From: Calothrix sp. FI2-JRJ7
GTDB lineage: Bacteria > Cyanobacteriota > Cyanobacteriia > Cyanobacteriales > Nostocaceae
Direction: 5' to 3'
Length of the DNA stretch: 64,000 nucleotides
NCBI GenBank assembly: GCA_019359675.1
Contig: JAHHGX010000086.1
Location: forward strand, 1-64,000
Position numbers and translations under genes: made by a program. Each line of letters starts with the position of its first letter. Positions within the stretch are counted from its first letter, which is position 1. Below the pieces are notes generated by a model, which did no database searches, was not told where the DNA came from, and was given only the letters and a program-made list of their open reading frames with translations. This document shows positions 1 to 9,730 of the stretch, one piece after another.

Positions 1-274
1 TTTGGCGCCAGTCATGTAGATGCATGAATTTTAGGTAATCTTACCTTTTTGTCTTGCACGTGGGTATATTCCTTTGGTCTGATAATCTTCAAGTGTCAGC
101 TTTCCTTTCTTTTTCAGCATGCCCTACATACATTCATCCTGTAACCAATGCGCTTTTTTTGCGTTCACGGAGTGTCTCCGGAGGAGAATAATACTTATTT
201 TTTTTAAATAAAAGTAATAATATTTACTTTTTTAAATATAAATTCTCTGTGTGTAGAGACGCCTATGCTACAAA
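1..274. other. Intergenic, downstream of dnaA
   Basis: No convincing gene. A 29-codon minus-strand ORF (120 to 31) of basic composition could be the tail of a lost gene, but it was not recognised. A purine-rich stretch near 165-190 resembles dispersed cyanobacterial intergenic repeats, and an AT-rich tract follows at 195-245. No DnaA-box cluster is visible. Confidence 0.4.
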
Positions 275-1654
275 TCATAATAACTTACGCGGATTGTTTA
301 TTTGAATTTGGTCTGTTAGCTGGTAAAGCTTCTGTTTGAGTGCAGCATCTTTCTTACGTAGCTGAGTAATTTTTTCACAACTATAAAGTACTGTCGTGTG
401 GTCTTTGCCACCAAATTCTTCGCCGATTCTAGGTAGACTTAAATCTGTGTATTGGCGCATTAAATACATGCCAATTTGACGTGCCCAGCTTATTTCCCGG
501 CGCCGCGAGTTGCTTTTCATGTCTTCGATTGATACATTAAACGTGTCAGCAACTACAGTTAAAATAGCTTCAGGTGTAGCGGCAATTTTTTCTCTTGGCG
601 CCTCTAAAACAGATGTGATATTTTCTACCGTCATTGGCAAACCCCAAATGGAAATATACGCTAACGCACGAATTAAGGCGCCTTCGAGTTCGCGAATATT
701 GTTCGTATAATTTGATGCAATATACTCGATAACATCCCTAGGCAAACGAATATTGTCGTACTCAGCTTTCTTGTGTAAAATCGCCATCCGTGTTTCTAAG
801 TCGGGTTTTTGAATGTCGGCAATTAACCCCATTGAAAACCGCGAACATAAGCGCTCTTGAAGCTGGGGAATTTGTTTGGGAGGACGGTCTGAAGCAATAA
901 CTACCTGTTTACCTGCTTCATGCAACGTATTAAATGTGTGGAAAAATTCTTCCTGAAAACGCTCTTTTCCCTCGATAAACTGGATATCATCGACTAATAT
1001 TACGTCCGCAGTTCGGTAATAGTCGCGAAAGCTTTGCATTTCTGTGCTTACTGCTGTAGAAAAGTCGTTGATAAATTTCTCGGTGGAAACATAGAAAATT
1101 TTCGAGTCTCGCTTGATGTCTAAGCGGTAATGACCAATAGCTTGCATTAGGTGCGTTTTCCCCAACCCCACACCACCACACAAAAACAATGGGTTAAATT
1201 CGCGTCCTGGTGATTCTGCTACTGCTAACGCTGCTGCATGTGCCATCCTATTATTGGCGCCAACAACAAACCGAGAAAATAAATATTTCGGATTTAAGTT
1301 TAAATTGTTGGTTTTTGGACTATTTTCTCGAATTCCGACGGAAACTACTCTTGGTGCTGTCTTCTCAACAGGCGCCATATCTTCCTGAGAATGAGAATCA
1401 TCAGAGTCAGATGTAATGTAAATTTCTATCTTATAACCCGCGATGTCGCAAACAACATTGGCTATTGTTTCAATGTAATACTTTTGAAGCCAATTGCGGG
1501 CGAAAGGGTTTGGGGTACGAATGAACAGGCAGTTATTTTCTAACCGTTCTGCGTTAGCTGTCTTTATCCAGGTTTCAAAGGTGGGACGCGATAGCTCTAG
1601 CTGTAAACGAGCTAAAACTTGGCGCCACAGGTTGTCTATAGTTAGGGACATCAT
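275..1654 (-). CDS. dnaA: Chromosomal replication initiator DnaA
   Basis: DnaA is the AAA+ ATPase that binds DnaA boxes and melts the replication origin. The 459-residue product has the normal length. Domain I is the N-terminal helical region beginning SLTIDNLW. The AAA+ module carries a Walker [11 protein letters not shown] and a Walker [10 protein letters not shown]. The C-terminal DNA-binding domain has the signature [12 protein letters not shown]. Two ATG codons stand in tandem at the start. htrA is divergent across about 250 bp. Only one DnaA-box-like sequence was noticed, inside the coding region near 937, so there is no sign that oriC lies here. dnaN is not adjacent. Identification is secure. 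Confidence 0.97.
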   Translation of the reverse strand: MMSLTIDNLWRQVLARLQLELSRPTFETWIKTANAERLENNCLFIRTPNPFARNWLQKYYIETIANVVCDIAGYKIEIYITSDSDDSHSQEDMAPVEKTAPRVVSVGIRENSPKTNNLNLNPKYLFSRFVVGANNRMAHAAALAVAESPGREFNPLFLCGGVGLGKTHLMQAIGHYRLDIKRDSKIFYVSTEKFINDFSTAVSTEMQSFRDYYRTADVILVDDIQFIEGKERFQEEFFHTFNTLHEAGKQVVIASDRPPKQIPQLQERLCSRFSMGLIADIQKPDLETRMAILHKKAEYDNIRLPRDVIEYIASNYTNNIRELEGALIRALAYISIWGLPMTVENITSVLEAPREKIAATPEAILTVVADTFNVSIEDMKSNSRRREISWARQIGMYLMRQYTDLSLPRIGEEFGGKDHTTVLYSCEKITQLRKKDAALKQKLYQLTDQIQINNPRKLL

Positions 1655-1903
1655 TTACACCTTTGAATAAAGGTCTTAAAGACAGAAAACGCAAAAAGTA
1701 CTTACAAATCTAAACAAAATGCCAACCATGCGCTATACCTAGGACTACATGCGCGAGTTGTAATCTTGACATTGACACGTCCTAGTAGGCAATATCCTAC
1801 CATTACTGACTCACACTGAAAAGTAAATACATTAAAAGCCGCAAATGTACTTACGAGCGAAACAAACTCAGTTTCCGTAGTTCAATATTGAATAAGAGGT
1901 TAT

Positions 1904-3145
1904 ATGAAAAAAGACACTGACACTAGCAAATCAATTATTATGTCTATCTATAGAAACAATTATCTTGGATGCGTGTTACTGTTTGGCGCCGCTTCGATGT
2001 CACTGAGTGGTTGTGCCCAGCTTGCCAATAGTTTGAATACTTCTAGAAGTGGAACTGCTGCAACAGAATCAACAGTTGCAGCATCGCCGATTGTCGCTGC
2101 ACCTCCACCAATCATCTCCACATCAGGAGGAGACCCTAATTTTGTTGTTGGTGTAGTACAAAAAGTTGGGCCAGCGGTAGTACGTATTGATTCGTCGCGG
2201 ACAATATCGCAAAGTCCAGAACAATTAGAAGACCCTTTCCGACGCTTTTTTGGCGAAAGCACTCCTGAACCTCGTCAGCGTGTCGAACGTGGTAGTGGTT
2301 CTGGGTTTATTATTAATGCTAACGGGCAGATATTAACAAATTCTCACGTGGTAGATGGTGCAGACTCGGTAACTATTACACTTAAAGATGGTCGAACTCT
2401 CAAAGGTAAGGTGTTGGGTGAAGACCAAGTAACCGATGTTGCGGTAGTTCAAATCGAAACTAATAATTTACCAACGGTAGCATTAGGTAATTCTGAGAAA
2501 CTACAACCAGGTGAAGCTGTTATTGCTATTGGCAACCCCCTTGGCTTGAATAATACGGTTACTTCTGGAATACTTAGCGCCACAGGTCGTTCGAGCAGTG
2601 ATATTGGCGCCACCGATAAGCGTGTAGACTATATACAAACAGATGCGGCAATTAACCCAGGAAATTCAGGTGGTCCTTTACTTAATGCACGCGGCGAAGT
2701 TATTGGAATGAATACGGCTATTATTAAAGGCGCCCAAGGTTTAGGATTTGCAATTCCAATTAATACAGCACAACGCATAGCACAAGAATTAATTGCCAAG
2801 GGTAGGGTTGACCACCCATATTTAGGAATTCAAATGGTGACTCTCACCCCAGAGATTCGCGAACGAGTTAATGTACGGTTAGGTATTAATTTATCAACCG
2901 ATAAAGGCGTATTATTAATAGATATCGTACCTCGTTCACCCGCAGCAGCAGCAGGTCTAAGAGCAGGTGACGTAATTCAATCAATCAGTAATCAACCTGT
3001 AAGCAAAATTGAAGAAGTTCAAAAAATAGTAGAAAGCAGTAAAATAGGAAGTCCATTACAAGTGCAAGTTCAGCGTAACGGTCAACTTACCCAAGTTGCC
3101 GTCAGTCCTGCTGCTTTCCCCGTACAACGACAAGCTAGACAATAA
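1904..3145 (+). CDS. HtrA/Deg-family serine protease, lipoprotein type
   Basis: Trypsin-like protease of the HtrA/HhoA/HhoB group, which degrades misfolded proteins outside the cytoplasm. The N-terminus has a hydrophobic segment followed by a lipobox LSGC with Cys37, so the protein is probably lipid-anchored. A low-complexity Ala/Pro/Ser linker follows. The catalytic triad is visible as His148 (TNSHVV), Asp178 (VTDVAV) and Ser255 (NPGNSGGP). One PDZ domain occupies about residues 305-400. An AAGAGG ribosome site precedes the ATG. A strong hairpin follows the gene. Which of the three cyanobacterial Deg paralogues it represents cannot be decided from sequence alone. Confidence 0.93.
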   Translation: MKKDTDTSKSIIMSIYRNNYLGCVLLFGAASMSLSGCAQLANSLNTSRSGTAATESTVAASPIVAAPPPIISTSGGDPNFVVGVVQKVGPAVVRIDSSRTISQSPEQLEDPFRRFFGESTPEPRQRVERGSGSGFIINANGQILTNSHVVDGADSVTITLKDGRTLKGKVLGEDQVTDVAVVQIETNNLPTVALGNSEKLQPGEAVIAIGNPLGLNNTVTSGILSATGRSSSDIGATDKRVDYIQTDAAINPGNSGGPLLNARGEVIGMNTAIIKGAQGLGFAIPINTAQRIAQELIAKGRVDHPYLGIQMVTLTPEIRERVNVRLGINLSTDKGVLLIDIVPRSPAAAAGLRAGDVIQSISNQPVSKIEEVQKIVESSKIGSPLQVQVQRNGQLTQVAVSPAAFPVQRQARQ

Positions 3146-3162
3146 ATATAAACGTATACTTC

Positions 3163-3183
3163 TATCCCCCGAATCGGGGGATA
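3163..3183. terminator. GC hairpin after the protease gene
   Basis: Perfect 9-bp stem TATCCCCCG / CGGGGGATA with an AAT loop, 18 bp after the htrA stop. There is no T-run on the plus strand, so it may act as an mRNA 3' stabiliser or a weak terminator. Confidence 0.6.
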
Positions 3184-3277
3184 AAAAGATGTTAGATTTT
3201 CATCTAATTTGTTTGAATTAATAAAATTCTGTATTTCTTTCTTAGGGTATATATCGAAAGTTTTAAGAGTTTATAAA

Positions 3278-3814
3278 ATGAGCGAGTCGTTATCGATTAT
3301 TAAGCTAGGCAATCCATTATTACGTCAATCATCGTCTTTTGTTAACAATGTTAAAGATGCTCACGTTCAAAAGCTAATTGATGATTTAATGAAAACTCTT
3401 ACAGAATCAAACGGTGTTGGCATTGCGGCGCCTCAAGTGGCAGTTAACTATCGCTTGTTTATTGTAGCTTCTCGCCCGAACCCCCGGTATCCAAATGCTC
3501 CTTTAATGGAACCAATCGCTATGATTAATCCTAAAATAATTGAGCATTCTAAGGAAACAGTGAAGGGTTGGGAAGGGTGTTTGAGCGTTCCTGGTATTCG
3601 CGGACTCGTGCCGAGATATCAGTCGATTACTGTGGAATATACGGATGTAACTGGTGATTCAAAAAATGTAAAGCTAGTAGATTTTGTCGCACGTATTTTT
3701 CAACACGAGTATGACCATCTTGATGGCATTGTCTTTTTAGACCGCGTTGAAAGCACAAAAGAGTTAATATCCGAACAAGAGTATCAGAAAATACAGAATT
3801 CGGATAAACTATGA
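3278..3814 (+). CDS. def: Peptide deformylase
   Basis: Removes the formyl group from the initiator Met of nascent proteins, using a bound metal ion. All three family motifs are present: GVGIAAPQ at residues 46-53, EGCLS with metal ligand Cys101, and HEYDH at 143-147 giving two His ligands and the catalytic Glu. The frame is open upstream to 3209, but the ATG at 3278 is preferred because an AAGAG ribosome site lies just upstream and the product then starts as in other deformylases (178 residues). No overlap with neighbours. Confidence 0.95.
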   Translation: MSESLSIIKLGNPLLRQSSSFVNNVKDAHVQKLIDDLMKTLTESNGVGIAAPQVAVNYRLFIVASRPNPRYPNAPLMEPIAMINPKIIEHSKETVKGWEGCLSVPGIRGLVPRYQSITVEYTDVTGDSKNVKLVDFVARIFQHEYDHLDGIVFLDRVESTKELISEQEYQKIQNSDKL

Positions 3815-3919
3815 TTCAAAAATAGTTGTTAAAAGTAGTGACAATTACAAAGTTATTAAGCTAGACTTAATAAGTTGTTAACCTCACTTAGATGCAGGGT
3901 TATCGGGTAATAGCGTAAA

Positions 3920-5140
3920 ATGACACAAAGCATTAGTAGTCGCGAATTGAGTAATCAGAGAGATGAACCTCCTGATGGAGTCTCAATTAAGGTGCAAAGC
4001 GATGAATTTTATCAAACCATACAAAAAGAGGCACAAGCAGTGCAGCAAGGTGTGGCTTCTTTGCAAGTGGTTCATGTAACAGCAGAACGAATTAGAATTC
4101 GTGCAACTGAGAGTAGTACAGAGTTGTTACATACTGTTGTAGAAGAATTGCGAAAGCTAAAAGGAATAAAGCAAGTCACCTGGAACGAGGAAACGCAAAA
4201 TTTAGTCATTGCGTTTGACAAAGAGGTACTAGCACAGTCGCAGCTATTAGAAATTTTAGAAAAATATGGTGTCCGCCGTTTGAGCGAGCCAGATAATAAG
4301 AGTAAAGTAGACCCCTTCGCAGCGTGGAAGTCTGTTGAATTTTGGAAAGAGCAAGGAATAGATTTAATTCCTTTACTTACAGGTTTAGCGATTACATCCA
4401 GACTTGGAGTCACTGGTTTAGCATCGATTCCAATTTGTATGTTGACATCTGATGTAACGAGGCGTACAATAAGTAGTTTCCGAGAAGCTTTAAAAGCTGA
4501 TACAGAAAATAAAAGCGAAGCTAAATCAAGCAATCGTACATCTCAACCCTTGGTGTCAAAAGTGGACAAAACATCTACTATTGAACGGAGTCCAAGCGAT
4601 GTTGTACCCAATGCAGATGAATTAAATATTCAACCTGGTAATGTAGATTACAGCATTGTACATTCGATTCCGGGAAGAATTCGATTCAATGTACCTCGAA
4701 TAGGCAAAGATAAAGCTTATGCACGGCGCCTAGAGAAGATGTTGAATGCCGAATCTTATGCAAGCAATGTGCGACTAAAGACTGACGCAGCCTCAATTGC
4801 AATTTCATATCAACCAGCATCATTAGATGTGTCTCATTGGGTTAATTTAATTCAATTGGCATCAGAAGGCAGCAATGCAGTTTCAACGACACAACCAGTT
4901 GAACAGCAAATAGAAAAAAAAAATGACAATAACAATATAGCCACCTCGCAACCGCAAATAGTGGAAGGTAAACTTGGCGCCGAGTCAATAAATCAGTCAA
5001 ACAACGGTATCAGTCAGCTAAGTACATCCGAAGCAAGTTTAGGAGCAACAAGCAACGGAGTAAGTTCATTAATTGCTGACCTAAAGCCACCTTTTATTAA
5101 CGTTTTAATTGACGTAGTAGCTCATTATCCGATTAATTAG
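3920..5140 (+). CDS. Protein with two HMA2-like domains
   Basis: First gene of a putative metal-transport locus. The 406-residue product has an HMA2-like ferredoxin-fold domain at about residues 45-120 (core AERIRIR), a moderately hydrophobic segment at about 140-180 that may associate with membrane, and a second HMA2-like domain at about 245-310 carrying the family core SIPGRIRFNVP. Neither domain has the CxxC copper/zinc site of classical HMA domains. The C-terminal hundred residues are polar and low in complexity. The same PGR-L/I-R core recurs in the ATPase at 5510 and in the protein at 8478, so the genes probably act together. Role as metal chaperone or scaffold is inference. Confidence 0.75.
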   Translation: MTQSISSRELSNQRDEPPDGVSIKVQSDEFYQTIQKEAQAVQQGVASLQVVHVTAERIRIRATESSTELLHTVVEELRKLKGIKQVTWNEETQNLVIAFDKEVLAQSQLLEILEKYGVRRLSEPDNKSKVDPFAAWKSVEFWKEQGIDLIPLLTGLAITSRLGVTGLASIPICMLTSDVTRRTISSFREALKADTENKSEAKSSNRTSQPLVSKVDKTSTIERSPSDVVPNADELNIQPGNVDYSIVHSIPGRIRFNVPRIGKDKAYARRLEKMLNAESYASNVRLKTDAASIAISYQPASLDVSHWVNLIQLASEGSNAVSTTQPVEQQIEKKNDNNNIATSQPQIVEGKLGAESINQSNNGISQLSTSEASLGATSNGVSSLIADLKPPFINVLIDVVAHYPIN

Positions 5141-5509
5141 TTTCAGTAGTTAAATTCACCAACACAAGGACAAATCAGAAATGACAGGTTTGTACTTTTT
5201 CAAAGTTCGATTGCACGATATCTCAAGGCTTCTGCTTTGAGTAAAATCGAATAACATTTTTATATAGATTTCTACAATCAAATAGAACAACTAAATACAA
5301 TCAAATATTTAATTGAGTCCCAGGTAAGTAGAGTTGATAACTCATCTCAATACTGCTTCTAATTGTTGTCTTTTTGTATGTAGATTAGCAAACTAAATTT
5401 ATCCTCATGCAGGATAGGTCATAGTTTGTTACTAGCTATTAGCTACTAGCCATTGTTTATTAACAAGCGGCCAAACTGTTCACCCATTTTTTATGACATT
5501 AAAAGAGCA
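5141..5509. other. Intergenic upstream of P-type ATPase
   Basis: No gene seen. Contains short direct repeats of ctag-type sequence around 5430-5450 and AT-rich stretches. It probably holds the promoter of the ATPase gene, though no site could be assigned with confidence. Confidence 0.4.
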
Positions 5510-7756
5510 ATGGTTCAAGCAAAGATATTACCCTCCGCCGTTCAGTCTTTGAATGGAAGTTTTCAGGCGGCGCCTCCTGAGCGTGTACAATCAGGCAAAG
5601 TAACTTTAGTCAAAAATACTAAAAGTTCGAGTCGCCTGAAAGTATATTACAGCGTCATTCATGAAACTCCAGGAAGACTGCGCTTACGAGTTCCACATTT
5701 AAAAGAAGATGCGGAGTACGCGCAAAGATTGCTGAGTTTGATAGAAGCAGATAAACACGTAACAAGCGTAAAGGTAAAACCCGCAGCAGCATCACTAACT
5801 GTAAATTACGAACCAAGCTTCGGAAACACAGGTTTAATGCGCGCGCACATTGGTCATATTCTGCAATCTGCCACAGATGTCGCTGTTCTCAAGACAAAAA
5901 AAGTTTCTGCACCTGCTCCTGAAGAAGAAAACGGAATTCCAAGTTGGAAGTTTTCAGCAGTAGCAGCAACCTTAGCTGTTTTAGGTGGGCCTCTTGGTTT
6001 ATCAATATCACCATTATTAACTGCCTCAACCATTGCTTTAGCGACATTACCAGTAGCCAAACGCGCATTTTCAGCAATTTACAACGAGCGTAAATTCAAT
6101 ATTGAATTTCTCGACTTTATGGCAATAGCCATAACCACCGTACAAGGTCAATTTCTAACTCCAGCGCTGATGCTTGGGTTAATTGAAATTGGAGAGAATA
6201 TTCGCGACCGTACCGCGCGTTCATCTGCACAGCAAACCCTCGACTTACTCTCATCGTTAGGACAATTTGCTTGGGTAGAACGTGATGGTGAAAAAGTACA
6301 AGTTCCGATTGAAGAAGTACAAAAGGGTGACACAGTTATTGTGTATCCTGGGGAACAAGTACCTGTAGACGGAACTATCTTACGTGGTCAAGCTTTATTC
6401 GACGAGCAAAAGCTTACAGGTGAATCAATGCCCGTAAGTAAGCGTGAAGGGCAAACTGTTTATGCATCAAGCTTAGTTCGCGAAGGTCAAATATACATAG
6501 TCGCAGAGCGTGTAGGTAATGATACTTGCGTAGGTAAGACTATTGAACTTATGCAACAGGCGCCTGTTCATGATACTCGTATGGAGAATTACGCAGAAAA
6601 AATAGCAGAAAAAGCAGTAGTCCCAACTTTATTACTTAGCGCTTCTGTATTTGCACTCTCCAGAAACCCAGCACGGGCAGCTAGTATTCTCACCCTTGAT
6701 TTTGCAACAGGCATTCGTGTATCCGTTCCAACAACTGTATTAGCAGCACTTACGTATGCAGCACGTCGAGGCATTTTAATTCGGAGTGGACGCGCATTAG
6801 AACAGCTAGCAAGCATCGACACCATAGTATTCGATAAGACAGGTACTTTAACAAAAGGTGAAATTGGTGTCACTAATGTTAGAAGCTTCAATTCAGAAGT
6901 ATCTGCAAATTATGTACTTGCTTTAGCTGCCACTGCCGAAATGCGTTTAACACATCCAGTTGCAGAGGCAGTAGTACGTCACGCAGAACTTGAACAAATA
7001 GATTTTCTCACCCGTGAAAAATGGGAATATCAACTTGGTTTAGGCGTAGAAGCTATCATTGACGGAAAATTAGTATATGTCGGTAGCGAACGTTTCTTGC
7101 GTCAAGAAAACGTTGACATGTCAGCACTTGATGCCTTAGAAGAACGTCCAGCATCTGCAATATTTGTTGCCACAAATGGAGAATTACAGGGTATAATAGA
7201 ACATAGTGATGTAGTTCGTCCTGAAAGCAAAAAAGTAGTTCAATCGCTGTTAACAGTTGAAGGTATAGATGTGTACATGCTTACTGGAGACAACAAACGG
7301 ACAGCAAGTGCTGTAGCAGCAGAATTAGGCATTTCTCCAAAAAATACCCATGCCGAAGCATTCCCAGAGCAAAAAGCTGATGTAGTTCAGCAGCTACACG
7401 CCGAAGGAAAAACAGTCGCATTCGTTGGTGATGGGGTCAACGACTCAGCCGCATTAGCATTTGCGGATGTATCAGTGTCCTTTGCTAACGGTTCCGATAT
7501 AGCGCGCGAGACAGCAGACTTAGTGTTAATGAACAATGACTTGCAAGGTTTACTCGAAGCCATTGAAGTCGCTCGTAAAGCCAAACAACTCATTCAACAA
7601 AACACAAGTATTATTGCCATACCTAACCTTGCCGCATTGGTAGTAGCAGCGATATTTGGACTTAACCCCCTCACAGCCACCGTTGTCAACAATGGTTCAA
7701 CAGTAGTGGCAGGTGTTAATGCCTTACGTCCAATGCTTAAAAAAAGTGCTGAATAA
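5510..7756 (+). CDS. P-type ATPase with HMA2-like N-terminus, atypical metal site
   Basis: P1B-like cation pump. Numbered from the ATG at 5510 (748 residues), an HMA2-like domain with the core TPGRLRLRVP occupies about residues 45-115. Two or more membrane helices follow, then the actuator motif TGES at 303-306, the phosphorylated Asp442 in DKTGTLTKGE and the hinge GDGVND at 640-645. In the helix before the phosphorylation loop, where classical heavy-metal pumps carry CPC, the sequence reads DFATGIRVSVPT, so the usual Cys ligands are absent. No CxxC is visible in the N-terminal domain. The frame extends back to a TTG at 5453, but AAAGAG before 5510 favours the later start. Substrate unknown; Mn, Zn or Fe are possibilities by analogy. 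Confidence 0.88.
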   Translation: MVQAKILPSAVQSLNGSFQAAPPERVQSGKVTLVKNTKSSSRLKVYYSVIHETPGRLRLRVPHLKEDAEYAQRLLSLIEADKHVTSVKVKPAAASLTVNYEPSFGNTGLMRAHIGHILQSATDVAVLKTKKVSAPAPEEENGIPSWKFSAVAATLAVLGGPLGLSISPLLTASTIALATLPVAKRAFSAIYNERKFNIEFLDFMAIAITTVQGQFLTPALMLGLIEIGENIRDRTARSSAQQTLDLLSSLGQFAWVERDGEKVQVPIEEVQKGDTVIVYPGEQVPVDGTILRGQALFDEQKLTGESMPVSKREGQTVYASSLVREGQIYIVAERVGNDTCVGKTIELMQQAPVHDTRMENYAEKIAEKAVVPTLLLSASVFALSRNPARAASILTLDFATGIRVSVPTTVLAALTYAARRGILIRSGRALEQLASIDTIVFDKTGTLTKGEIGVTNVRSFNSEVSANYVLALAATAEMRLTHPVAEAVVRHAELEQIDFLTREKWEYQLGLGVEAIIDGKLVYVGSERFLRQENVDMSALDALEERPASAIFVATNGELQGIIEHSDVVRPESKKVVQSLLTVEGIDVYMLTGDNKRTASAVAAELGISPKNTHAEAFPEQKADVVQQLHAEGKTVAFVGDGVNDSAALAFADVSVSFANGSDIARETADLVLMNNDLQGLLEAIEVARKAKQLIQQNTSIIAIPNLAALVVAAIFGLNPLTATVVNNGSTVVAGVNALRPMLKKSAE

Positions 7757-7846
7757 TCAGTACACAGAGAGATGAAATAGTTGTTTCAACGACTATAGAC
7801 TAGACGACTTTATCACAATTAATTAATCGATTGGAGGAAAATCGAA

Positions 7847-8152
7847 ATGGCTAAAATCACAGATTTCGTTGAAGATGCAGGCGCCCCTGGAATTATCGCT
7901 GGTATTGGTGCAGTATTACTGGCGCCCGTAGTTATTCCAGTAGTTGCAAATGTTGGTAAACCATTCGCTAAAACCTTAATTAAAGGTGGCATAGTACTGT
8001 ACGAAAAAAGCAAAGGCGCCTTTGCAGAACTTGGTGAAACCTGGGAAGACATGGTAGCTGAAGCAAGAGCAGAAATAGCTGACTCAAAACAGCTTCCCGC
8101 TTTTGAAGGAAGTGGTCATCCCGAAACACACGACCACCATGACCACGGTTAG
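7847..8152 (+). CDS. DUF5132-like membrane protein with His-rich tail
   Basis: Small 101-residue protein, 90 bp after the ATPase with a strong GGAGGA ribosome site. Residues 15-45 form one hydrophobic Gly/Ala-rich membrane segment, followed by an amphipathic acidic helix. The last residues are rich in His and Asp (HPETHDHHDHG), a plausible metal-binding tail. Its shape matches DUF5132 proteins as I know them and resembles mycobacterial DUF1490/PacL proteins, which partner metal P-type ATPases and also carry a C-terminal His/Asp motif. A scaffold or metal-buffering role for the neighbouring ATPase is inferred from position and architecture. Confidence 0.8.
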   Translation: MAKITDFVEDAGAPGIIAGIGAVLLAPVVIPVVANVGKPFAKTLIKGGIVLYEKSKGAFAELGETWEDMVAEARAEIADSKQLPAFEGSGHPETHDHHDHG

Positions 8153-8250
8153 GTAAATTCCTTTGTGGAACGGGCATCCTTGCCCGTTTAATGTTCAGGG
8201 TGTTTGCTGAAATGCCCATTAATACAAAGGGCAAGGATACTCATTAATAC

Positions 8251-8302
8251 CAAGGGCGGGCAAGGATGCCCACCCCAAAAGAAAATTTGGATACTTTTTA
8301 TT
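8251..8302. repeat. Dispersed GGGCAAGGAT repeat, copy 1
   Basis: Sequence from GGGCAAGGATGCCCACCCC through an AT-rich tail ending TTTTTATTTA. A second, similar copy lies at 34242-34291. A related hairpin GGGCATCCTTGCCC sits just upstream at 8171-8184. Typical of short dispersed intergenic repeats. Confidence 0.55.
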
Positions 8303-8314
8303 TACAAGTTTCCC

Positions 8315-8350
8315 AGAGGCAGTAAATGTCCTTAAACGGCAACTGCCTCT
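8315..8350. terminator. Hairpin between DUF5132 and HMA2 genes
   Basis: Arms AGAGGCAGT (8315-8323) and ACTGCCTCT (8342-8350) around an 18-base loop. It could end the transcript of the ATPase-DUF5132 pair, making the next gene a separate unit. Confidence 0.45.
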
Positions 8351-8477
8351 TATCATTTCTTAATATTAAAAAATATAAAGACAAAAAAGTAGGTGGGGCG
8401 AAGCCACCATACATTTACTTAAAAAATAAAATAGGATTCTTATATTAAACAGAAAAGTCATGATAGAGGGCAACACA

Positions 8478-9092
8478 ATGTCAAAAAACGGATTCGTCAC
8501 GAGCGCAAAACCACCAAAAATAAAACAATCAAAACCAGTCCAACTTGAACAACCCGCAGTCTTAGATATTACTGCCGAAAACATTAAAAATACTGCTCAA
8601 ATCACAGCAAAATTAGTTAGCGACACACCAGGAAGACTGCGCTTGCGAGTAGGCAACAAGCATCGCAAAATCGAAGAAATGCAGCGAATATCTAACGCTT
8701 TGCAATCGCATCCCAACATCAAACAAGTACGTACAAACGTATCACAAGGTAGTATAACCATTCAGCACGAAGGTGAAGAAAGTTTAGAAAACGTATACAC
8801 CGCACTTCAAGACCTAGGAATAATTTTTGGTGATATAGGTGGAGGAAAATCTGAAGTAGCAGATGGAGTAGCAAGCACAGTCATTAATTTAAACAAACAA
8901 GTCAAAAAAACAACCGATGGAGTAATTGACCTACGCTTTCTATTTCCATTAGGACTAGGTTGTTTATCAATCCGTAAACTTATGCTTCAAGGTTTGCAGT
9001 TAGATATTATTCCTTGGTATGTACTCGCTTGGTATTCGTTTGATAGTTTTCTGAAGTTGCACGCTTCAAGCTTGGCTAAAGAAGAACAGTAA
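8478..9092 (+). CDS. HMA2-like domain membrane protein
   Basis: Third protein of the locus with an HMA2-like domain, at about residues 45-115 (core TPGRLRLRVG). After an acidic linker come hydrophobic stretches near residues 145-165 and 170-190, so the C-terminus is probably membrane-embedded. No Cys pair is present in the domain. Two in-frame ATGs exist, at 8460 and 8478; the second has AGAGGG at suitable spacing and is preferred (204 residues). Function is unknown, but shared domain type and position tie it to the ATPase at 5510. Confidence 0.75.
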   Translation: MSKNGFVTSAKPPKIKQSKPVQLEQPAVLDITAENIKNTAQITAKLVSDTPGRLRLRVGNKHRKIEEMQRISNALQSHPNIKQVRTNVSQGSITIQHEGEESLENVYTALQDLGIIFGDIGGGKSEVADGVASTVINLNKQVKKTTDGVIDLRFLFPLGLGCLSIRKLMLQGLQLDIIPWYVLAWYSFDSFLKLHASSLAKEEQ

Positions 9093-9237
9093 TATATTTT
9101 GGAACCTCTCCCCTCTCCCCTTTCCTCCTAGGAGAGGAGAGAATTTTTGTATATTTAAAATAATGCGATGAATAGGCGCCAAGCCAATCAATTACCTTCA
9201 TGTTAATATATCCGATATATAGATATCTTAGATTAAA

Positions 9238-9435
9238 ATGGGTAGAAAAAAGCTTGAACGCACAACTATGCTCGCACGGGTCGCGTCCAGTACCCCAGAA
9301 AAAGTAAAGGAAATTGCTGCTAAACTTGGTTATCTTTATTGCGAAGAAGGTTCTGCTGGACAACTTTTAGATGCTGTTGCCTCTGGGGAATTGATTCTTG
9401 TTCAACGTAGCAAAAATATTGAAAACAGTAGATAA
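9238..9435 (+). CDS. Small conserved cyanobacterial-type protein
   Basis: A 65-residue basic-to-neutral protein beginning MGRKKLERTT, followed by a helix (TPEKVKEIAAKLGY) and an EGSAGQLLDAVASGE segment. I recognise this pattern from short cyanobacterial proteins that look like ribbon-helix-helix DNA binders, but the function is not established. Strong codon coherence supports a real gene. No clear ribosome site was seen. Confidence 0.6.
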   Translation: MGRKKLERTTMLARVASSTPEKVKEIAAKLGYLYCEEGSAGQLLDAVASGELILVQRSKNIENSR

Positions 9436-9530
9436 GTGATATACACTTATTTGATGAGGGAAGAAAAATTAGCCCTCAAAAGGAGGTGTAAACAGTTGAC
9501 TCAAGTAGAAGGCAATAACAACGGTAGCGA

Positions 9531-9644
9531 ACCGAAGATGATATTGCCGCAGATTTTGTTGAGCAAGGAGTAAGTAAGGAGGATATTGTGCTAGCATTTC
9601 ATTCCCCGTACATGCGAAAATTTACAAAATATGCTGTGGGTTAA
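9531..9644 (+). pseudogene. XisI-family C-terminal remnant
   Basis: The frame from 9531 reads TEDDIAADFVEQGV, then SKEDIVLAF and a KFTKYAVG end, which matches the C-terminal third of XisI-family proteins (fdxN-element excision controlling factor family). An in-frame stop (TAG) lies just upstream, and no N-terminal part is found. An AGGAGGT ribosome-like site at 9481 precedes unrelated frame. No XisH partner is nearby. It is a decayed gene end. Confidence 0.7.
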
Positions 9645-9730
9645 ATCAATAAATATTGGTTGGTGCATGAATTGATAGCGCCCTGTCATTGCTTATGTTA
9701 GATGGTCCTTGCTGTGTTAATTTTTGTCTA

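Noticed and set aside
31-120. 29-codon minus-strand ORF as a small gene
   Set aside because: No ribosome site and no recognised family; more likely a relic or chance frame.
1655-1903. Possible replication origin beside dnaA
   Set aside because: Only one DnaA-box-like site was seen, and it lies inside dnaA. No box cluster or dnaN is present.
9454-9573. 39-codon ORF with a strong internal AGGAGGT
   Set aside because: It overlaps the XisI relic out of frame and has no recognisable protein character.
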